In this document: one piece after another, positions 58,811 through 64,000 of the stretch
Numbering within the stretch: the first letter of the stretch is position 1
How the letters are laid out: each line of letters begins with the position of its first letter
Source of the DNA: Scleromatobacter humisilvae
Lineage (GTDB): Bacteria; Pseudomonadota; Gammaproteobacteria; Burkholderiales; Burkholderiaceae_C
DNA length: 64,000 nucleotides
Reading direction: 5' to 3'
Assembly: GCF_023231945.1 (NCBI RefSeq)
Contig: NZ_JAJLJH010000008.1
Span: 186,001-250,000 of the forward strand
Made by a program: the position numbers and the translations under genes
Notes under the pieces: model-generated
What the model saw: only the letters and a program-made list of their open reading frames with translations
The model's database searches: none
What the model was told of the DNA's origin: nothing

Positions 58811-60276
58811 ACCCTGAAGCTGTCCCGCAGCAGCGGATAGAGCGCGCGGAACCGCGCGTAGCGTGACATCAACGCCGCGCGGCGTTCGGGCTGCGGCTGG
58901 AACGACTCGATCACCGCCTGCTTCGCGCAGACCTCCTCCAGCCTGCCGCCATCGGCCAGCCACGCGAGTCGCGCGGCGCCCAGCGCGCCGCCGGCCTCGC
59001 CGCCATCGCGCTTGGTCAACGGGCGATCGAGCAGCGTCGCCAGCAGGCGGCCCCAGGTCGCGCTGCGGGCGCCGCCGCCGACCAGATCCAGCGATCGCGC
59101 CAATGCGCGCGTGGGCTCGTCCAGCGTCTGCCAGCCATCGAGCAGGCCGAACGACACGCCCTCGATGACCGCGTAGCCCAGCGCCGCGGCGCCGTGCTCG
59201 TGCGTCAGGCCGAACAGCACGCCCTGCGCCTGCGCGTCGTTGTGCGGCGTGCGCTCGCCGGCGAGGTAGGGCAGGAACAGCGGTGCCTGGTCCAGTGACC
59301 GCTCGTCGAGCGCCTCGACCTCGGCCAGCAGCTCGGCCTCGTCGCGGCGGTCGGTCAGCTGCGTGACCCAGCGCAGCGCGCTCGCGGCCGACAGCATCAC
59401 GCTCATCTGGTGCCAGGCATGCGGCAGCGCGTGGCAGAACGCGTGCACGGCCGACTGCGGCGCGGGCAGGAAGCGATCGCTGCACAGGAAGATCACGCCC
59501 GAGGTGCCGAGCGAGACGAAGCCGTCGCCGGGCGCGATCGCCCCCATGCCGACCGCGCTCGCGGCGTTGTCGCCCCCGCCGCCGGCGATGACGATGCCGG
59601 CGTTCAGGCCGAAGCGTTCGGCGACGTCGCGCTTGAGGCGACCGGCCGGCGCACTGCCTTCGACGAGCGCAGGCATCTGCGCGCGCGTCAGGCCGCAGGC
59701 GGCGAGCAGCTCGTCGGACCACTCGCGCGCAGCCACGTCCAGCCACAGCGTGCCCGACGCGTCCGAGCAGTCGGTGAAGAACTCGCCGCTCAGCTTCCAG
59801 CGCAGCCAGTCCTTGGGCAGCAGCACCTTGGCGACCTTGGCGAAGATCTGCGGCTGGTGGTCGTGCACCCACAGCAGCTTGGGCGCCGTGAAGCCGGGCA
59901 TCGCGAGGTTGCCGGCGATCTGCGCCAGCCGCGGCACGCGCTCGGCGAGCTCGGCGCACTGCGGCTCGCTGCGGCCGTCGTTCCACAGGATCGCGGGCCG
60001 CAGCACGTCGCCCGCCGCATCGAGCAGCACCGCGCCGTGCATCTGGCCCGACAGCCCGATCGCGCGCACCGCGCGCATCGCGCTCGCGTGCGTGCGCGCG
60101 AGCTCGGTCAGCGCAATGCCCAGCGCACGCCACCAGTCCGCGGGCGACTGCTCGCTCCACTGCGGATGCGGCCGCGAGACCTCCAGAGGCGCGCTCTGCT
60201 GCGCGACGATGCGGCCGTCCTCGGCCAGCAGCACGGCCTTCAGCGCGGACGTGCCGAGGTCGATGCCAAGGTACAT
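58807..60276 (-). CDS. xylB: Xylulokinase
   Basis: 489-residue FGGY-family sugar kinase. MYLGIDLGTSALKAVLL (phosphate 1 loop), SGQMHGAVLLDAAGDVLRPAILWNDGRS, catalytic Asp in GGGGDNAASAVGMG, LGTSGVIFLCSD, FLPYLAGERTPHNDA and VGGGARSATWGRLLATLLDRP. It phosphorylates D-xylulose, here probably made from D-arabitol by the dehydrogenase upstream. The gene is the last of the minus-strand polyol operon, 2 nt after the araC-type gene. It corresponds to mtlY of Pseudomonas mannitol/arabitol operons. Confidence 0.92.
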   Translation of the reverse strand: MYLGIDLGTSALKAVLLAEDGRIVAQQSAPLEVSRPHPQWSEQSPADWWRALGIALTELARTHASAMRAVRAIGLSGQMHGAVLLDAAGDVLRPAILWNDGRSEPQCAELAERVPRLAQIAGNLAMPGFTAPKLLWVHDHQPQIFAKVAKVLLPKDWLRWKLSGEFFTDCSDASGTLWLDVAAREWSDELLAACGLTRAQMPALVEGSAPAGRLKRDVAERFGLNAGIVIAGGGGDNAASAVGMGAIAPGDGFVSLGTSGVIFLCSDRFLPAPQSAVHAFCHALPHAWHQMSVMLSAASALRWVTQLTDRRDEAELLAEVEALDERSLDQAPLFLPYLAGERTPHNDAQAQGVLFGLTHEHGAAALGYAVIEGVSFGLLDGWQTLDEPTRALARSLDLVGGGARSATWGRLLATLLDRPLTKRDGGEAGGALGAARLAWLADGGRLEEVCAKQAVIESFQPQPERRAALMSRYARFRALYPLLRDSFRV

Positions 60277-60278
60277 GT

Positions 60279-61205
60279 TCAATGCGTCTCGATGCCGAAG
60301 CGCGAGGCCGACTGGCGACGGAAGTCCGTCGGCGTCATGCCCTTGATCTCGAGGAAGCGGCGGTTGAAGTTGGCGACGTTGTTGAAGCCGACCTCGTAGC
60401 AGATCGTCGTCACGTAGCGGTCGGTGTCCATCAGCAGCTGGCAGGCCTTGCTGATGCGCATGCGGTTGACGAAGTCGGTGAAGGTGTTGCCCGTCGCGCG
60501 GCGGAAGAAGCGCGAGAAGCGGCTCTCGGGCATGCGGAAGCGCTCGCAGACCTCGGCCATCGACAGCGGCTCGCCGCAGTGCTCGCTGATGTAGCTCACG
60601 ACCGCGTTGACCTGCGCCATCGACTCGTCGTCCTCCGCGCACTGCAGCTGCACGCTGGAGAGCAGACGGAAGTCCTTGCAGCGCGCGAGCATGCCCATGA
60701 ACTCGCAGAAGCCCGCGATGCGCGCCAGGCCGCGGCTCGAGGCGACGCGCTCGAAGTGCGCCTGCGCCATCTCGGACACGCCGAAGAACTCGATGCCGTA
60801 CTTGGCCTGTTCCAGCAGCGGCAGGATCTCCTTGAACTCGGGAAACAGCTCGCAGGCCTGCTCGATGGGCTCGTGCGCGAACTGGATCACGCGGTCGCGC
60901 AGCGCGACGCCGCCGGGCGGCGCGTCGCTGGAGATCCAGTTGTGCGGCACGCGCGGCCCGGTCAGCACGAGGTGGCCGGGCTGGAAGTGGCCGATGTAGT
61001 CGCCGACGAAGACCTTGCCCGAGGTCTGCATGATCAGGTGCAGCTCGTACTCGTCGTGGTGATGCCAGCGGATCAGCGGCGACGGGATGCCGTGCGCCAG
61101 GCAGCGCAGGAAGCCGCAGCCTTCGGGCGGGTCGTAGCCGAGGATGGGGTCGCGCAGGTGATCGTGTTCGATCTCCGGCGCGCGGACACGGGGAGCGGTA
61201 TGCAT
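60279..61205 (-). CDS. AraC-family regulator of the polyol operon
   Basis: 308 residues. N-terminal cupin-like sensing domain (about 30-110, IRWHHHDEYELHLIMQTSGKVFVGDYIGHFQPGHLVLTGPRVPHNWIS) and a C-terminal double helix-turn-helix (LSMAEVCERFRMPESRFSRFFRRATG, ICYEVGFNNVANFNRRFLEIKGMTPTDFRR). It is similar in plan to MtlR of Pseudomonas. It sits between the dehydrogenase and xylulokinase genes in the operon. An AT-rich TTATTATTAATGCAACATTAA stretch just upstream (about 61229-61250) could be an internal promoter. Confidence 0.88.
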   Translation of the reverse strand: MHTAPRVRAPEIEHDHLRDPILGYDPPEGCGFLRCLAHGIPSPLIRWHHHDEYELHLIMQTSGKVFVGDYIGHFQPGHLVLTGPRVPHNWISSDAPPGGVALRDRVIQFAHEPIEQACELFPEFKEILPLLEQAKYGIEFFGVSEMAQAHFERVASSRGLARIAGFCEFMGMLARCKDFRLLSSVQLQCAEDDESMAQVNAVVSYISEHCGEPLSMAEVCERFRMPESRFSRFFRRATGNTFTDFVNRMRISKACQLLMDTDRYVTTICYEVGFNNVANFNRRFLEIKGMTPTDFRRQSASRFGIETH

Positions 61206-61246
61206 GGCGGCCTCGTCGTCTCGTCGAGCTTATTATTAATGCAACA

Positions 61247-62656
61247 TTAACTCATTGCGGCGTCGCCGAGGATCCCATGGAGATCCATGCGCGCCGCCGC
61301 GATGGCGTCCTTCAGCTGGGGATTGCCCGCCAGTTCGCCCCACAGCGAGGCGTCGGCGACGAACTCGGCCAGCGGGTCGATCGCCTCGCAGATCGCATGC
61401 GCGCGCTCCGGCACCATCGCCTGGTCCTGGTACTGGAACGGCAGCCGGCCCAGGTGCCAGCGCTGCAGGAAGCTCAGGAACAGCGCGGGCAGGCGCGCCA
61501 CCGACGCGATGCTCTCGCCGCGCGCCAGGCGCTCGCGGATCGTCGGCAGGATGAAGCCCGGGATCTTGGCGAAGCCGTCGGCGGCGACGCGCTGGTTGGT
61601 GTCGGCGATCGCCGGGTTCGAGAAGCGGTCGAGCACGACGTCGCGATACGTCGGCAGGTCGACCGGGCTCGCCTCGCCGGGCTGCGTCAGGCACGGGATC
61701 ACGTCGTTGGTGACGTAGTCGGCCGCGATGTTGCGGATGCTCGGCTCGAGCGTTCCTTCGTGGATGAACGTCAGCCCGCGCAGCGCGCCGGCCCAGGCGA
61801 TCGCACTGTGGCTCGCGTTGAGGATGCGGATCTTGGCTTCCTCGTAGGGCTGCACGTCGCCGGTCATCTCGACGCCGACCTTCTCCCACTCGGGTCGGCC
61901 CGCGGCGAAGCGATCCTCGATCACCCACTGGATGAAGGACTCGGCCATCAGCGGCGCCTGGTCGTCCCAGCCGGCCTCCTTCGCGACGCGCGCCTTCATG
62001 TCGGCCGCCGGACGCGGCGTGATGCGGTCGACCATCGCGTTCGGGCAGGTCGTGTTCGCCTCCATCCATGCGAGCAGGCCAGCATCGCCCGACGCGGTGA
62101 CGAAGGCGCGCAGGTTCTTGCGGAAGTGGTCGCCGTTGTGGCGCAGGTTGTCGCAGTTCATGAATGTCAGCGCGCCCGCGTTCGCGGCGCGGCGCGCGCG
62201 CAGGATCGCCGCGGCGATGCCGTAGATCGTCGCCTTCGTCGCGCCGGCGAGATCGCTGACGACCTCCGGATGCTTCAGGTCCAGCTCGCCCTGGTGATCG
62301 AGCGCGTAGCCCGCCTCGGTGACCGTGAACGACACGATGCGCGTCGCCGGATCGGCGCCGAGCTCGAGCACGCGCGCGAGCGACGGCTCGTACGCGATGA
62401 CCTCGGTGATCGAGGTGATCTTCTCGAGCTTGCGCTCGCCGTGCGGCGACACCGTCTCGAGCGTGTACGCGCCGCCCTGGTGCTGCAGCGCCGCGATGGT
62501 GTCGGCCATGTCCGGCCGCACGTTGGCGCCGGCGCATTGCCAGCGTGTGTCGCCGGACTGCATCAGGTGGTGCATGTAGACCGCCTGGTGCGCGCGATGG
62601 AACGAGCCGAGGCCCAGGTGCAGCAGGCGCAGGCGCCCGTCGGTCGGGGAAGTCAT
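61247..62656 (-). CDS. Mannitol dehydrogenase family polyol dehydrogenase
   Basis: 469 residues. Long-chain, zinc-independent polyol dehydrogenase with an N-terminal Rossmann domain (LHLGLGSFHRAHQAVYMHHLM), TFMNCDNLRHNGDHFRKNLRAF, MVDRITPRP, FIQWVIEDRF and the catalytic region KIRILNASHSAIAWAGALRG (Lys/Asn/His). Members oxidise mannitol, sorbitol or D-arabitol to the matching ketose. Coupling to a xylulokinase suggests D-arabitol among its substrates. It lies 22 bp after the ABC ATPase gene. Confidence 0.9.
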   Translation of the reverse strand: MTSPTDGRLRLLHLGLGSFHRAHQAVYMHHLMQSGDTRWQCAGANVRPDMADTIAALQHQGGAYTLETVSPHGERKLEKITSITEVIAYEPSLARVLELGADPATRIVSFTVTEAGYALDHQGELDLKHPEVVSDLAGATKATIYGIAAAILRARRAANAGALTFMNCDNLRHNGDHFRKNLRAFVTASGDAGLLAWMEANTTCPNAMVDRITPRPAADMKARVAKEAGWDDQAPLMAESFIQWVIEDRFAAGRPEWEKVGVEMTGDVQPYEEAKIRILNASHSAIAWAGALRGLTFIHEGTLEPSIRNIAADYVTNDVIPCLTQPGEASPVDLPTYRDVVLDRFSNPAIADTNQRVAADGFAKIPGFILPTIRERLARGESIASVARLPALFLSFLQRWHLGRLPFQYQDQAMVPERAHAICEAIDPLAEFVADASLWGELAGNPQLKDAIAAARMDLHGILGDAAMS

Positions 62657-62678
62657 GGTGCGGAACTCTCGGCGAAAT

Positions 62679-63707
<1,029 letters not shown>

Positions 63708-63716
63708 CTCGAATCC

Positions 63717-64000
63717 TTACTTGACGGCACCGAAGGTGAGGCCCTGCACGAGCTGCTTCTGGCTGAACCAGCCGAACACGACGATCGGCGCGATGGCCAG
63801 CACCGAGGCCGCGGACAGCTTGGACCAGAACAGGCCTTCCGGACTGGAATACGACGCGATCAGCGCGGCCAGCGTGCCGGCGTTCGCGGCCGTGAGGTTG
63901 AGCGACCAGAACGCCTCGTTCCACGCCAGCACCAGGCACAGCAGGCCGGTGGACGCGATGCCGCCCATGGCCAGCGGCAGGATCACGTGGCGGAACTCGG
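63717..64000 (-). CDS. Polyol/sugar ABC transporter permease (MalG-type), N-terminus beyond window
   Basis: The last 94 residues are visible. EFRHVILPLAMGGI is the EAA-loop region contacting the ATPase, followed by LLCLVLAWNEAFWSLNL, a membrane segment, and the terminal VLAIAPIVVFGWFSQKQLVQGLTFGAVK, the usual CUT1 inner-membrane permease ending. Continues past 64000. Presumably preceded by a second permease and a binding protein, as in mtlEFGK or smoEFGK operons. Confidence 0.92.
   Translation of the reverse strand, partial: EFRHVILPLAMGGIASTGLLCLVLAWNEAFWSLNLTAANAGTLAALIASYSSPEGLFWSKLSAASVLAIAPIVVFGWFSQKQLVQGLTFGAVK

Overview
The window is about 64 kb of very GC-rich, gene-dense bacterial chromosome. 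Gene content and order fit a betaproteobacterium of the order Burkholderiales, most like the Rubrivivax/Roseateles/Leptothrix group. The markers are the rubredoxin-pilGHIJ-chpA block, ampD-pilR-pilS upstream of ffh, aroQ-accB-accC-prmA, an AlaLys-rich histone H1-like protein, and class Ia nrdA/nrdB with an extended NrdB. The order-level placement is an inference from gene order and protein features; no rRNA gene is present to confirm it. Nothing indicates a phage, an integrated plasmid or a CRISPR array; most of the window is core chromosome.

Layout. 1-7.8 kb (minus strand): type IV pilus/twitching chemotaxis operon (rubredoxin, pilG, pilH, pilI, pilJ, chpA/pilL-like kinase cut by the window edge). 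8-13.1 kb (plus): ThiD-like kinase, hemL, hexose-6-phosphate mutarotase-like protein, mpl, YqiA-type esterase. 13.3-20 kb (plus): a PEP-CTERM protein, an RNB-domain ribonuclease, a TonB-like protein, aroE, mtgA, an unknown gene and a TlpA-type thioredoxin. 20-26 kb (plus): aroQ-accB-accC-prmA behind a good sigma70-type promoter, then a DUF3426 protein and a PfkB kinase. 26-33 kb (minus): small genes including a frame-broken one, the H1-like protein, nrdB, and nrdA with a pair of NrdR-type boxes far upstream. 33-38 kb (minus): ampD, pilR, pilS, a small PP0621-type protein, a CcsA-like membrane protein. 38-42.5 kb: ffh, a secreted peroxiredoxin, ftsY, tRNA-Met and an unknown gene. 42.6-46.5 kb: a periplasmic molybdenum hydroxylase of PaoABC type. 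46.5-47.8 kb is accessory-looking: a cluster of inverted repeats, a DUF1328 peptide, a single-domain response regulator and a response-regulator remnant. 47.8-58.8 kb: panE-like reductase, glrK-qseG-glrR, opgG-opgH, a secreted Ala-rich protein, miaB and a small membrane protein. 58.8-64 kb (minus): a polyol-utilisation operon (ABC permease, ATPase, mannitol-type dehydrogenase, AraC regulator, xylulokinase).

How parts connect. Type IV pili are represented twice: by the Chp-type signalling operon and by the PilS/PilR pair that in other bacteria controls pilin transcription. Envelope functions recur (mpl, ampD and mtgA for murein recycling and synthesis; opgGH for osmoregulated glucans; glrK-qseG-glrR for envelope stress). 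The most interesting regulatory signal is a textbook -24/-12 sigma54 promoter directly before opgG, just after glrR, which encodes a sigma54 activator; a perfect 6-bp-arm palindrome lies about 100 bp further upstream. A second unusual signal is a 79-bp dispersed repeat whose two copies (before glrR and before miaB) each end exactly 5 nt before a start codon and appear to supply the Shine-Dalgarno sequence.
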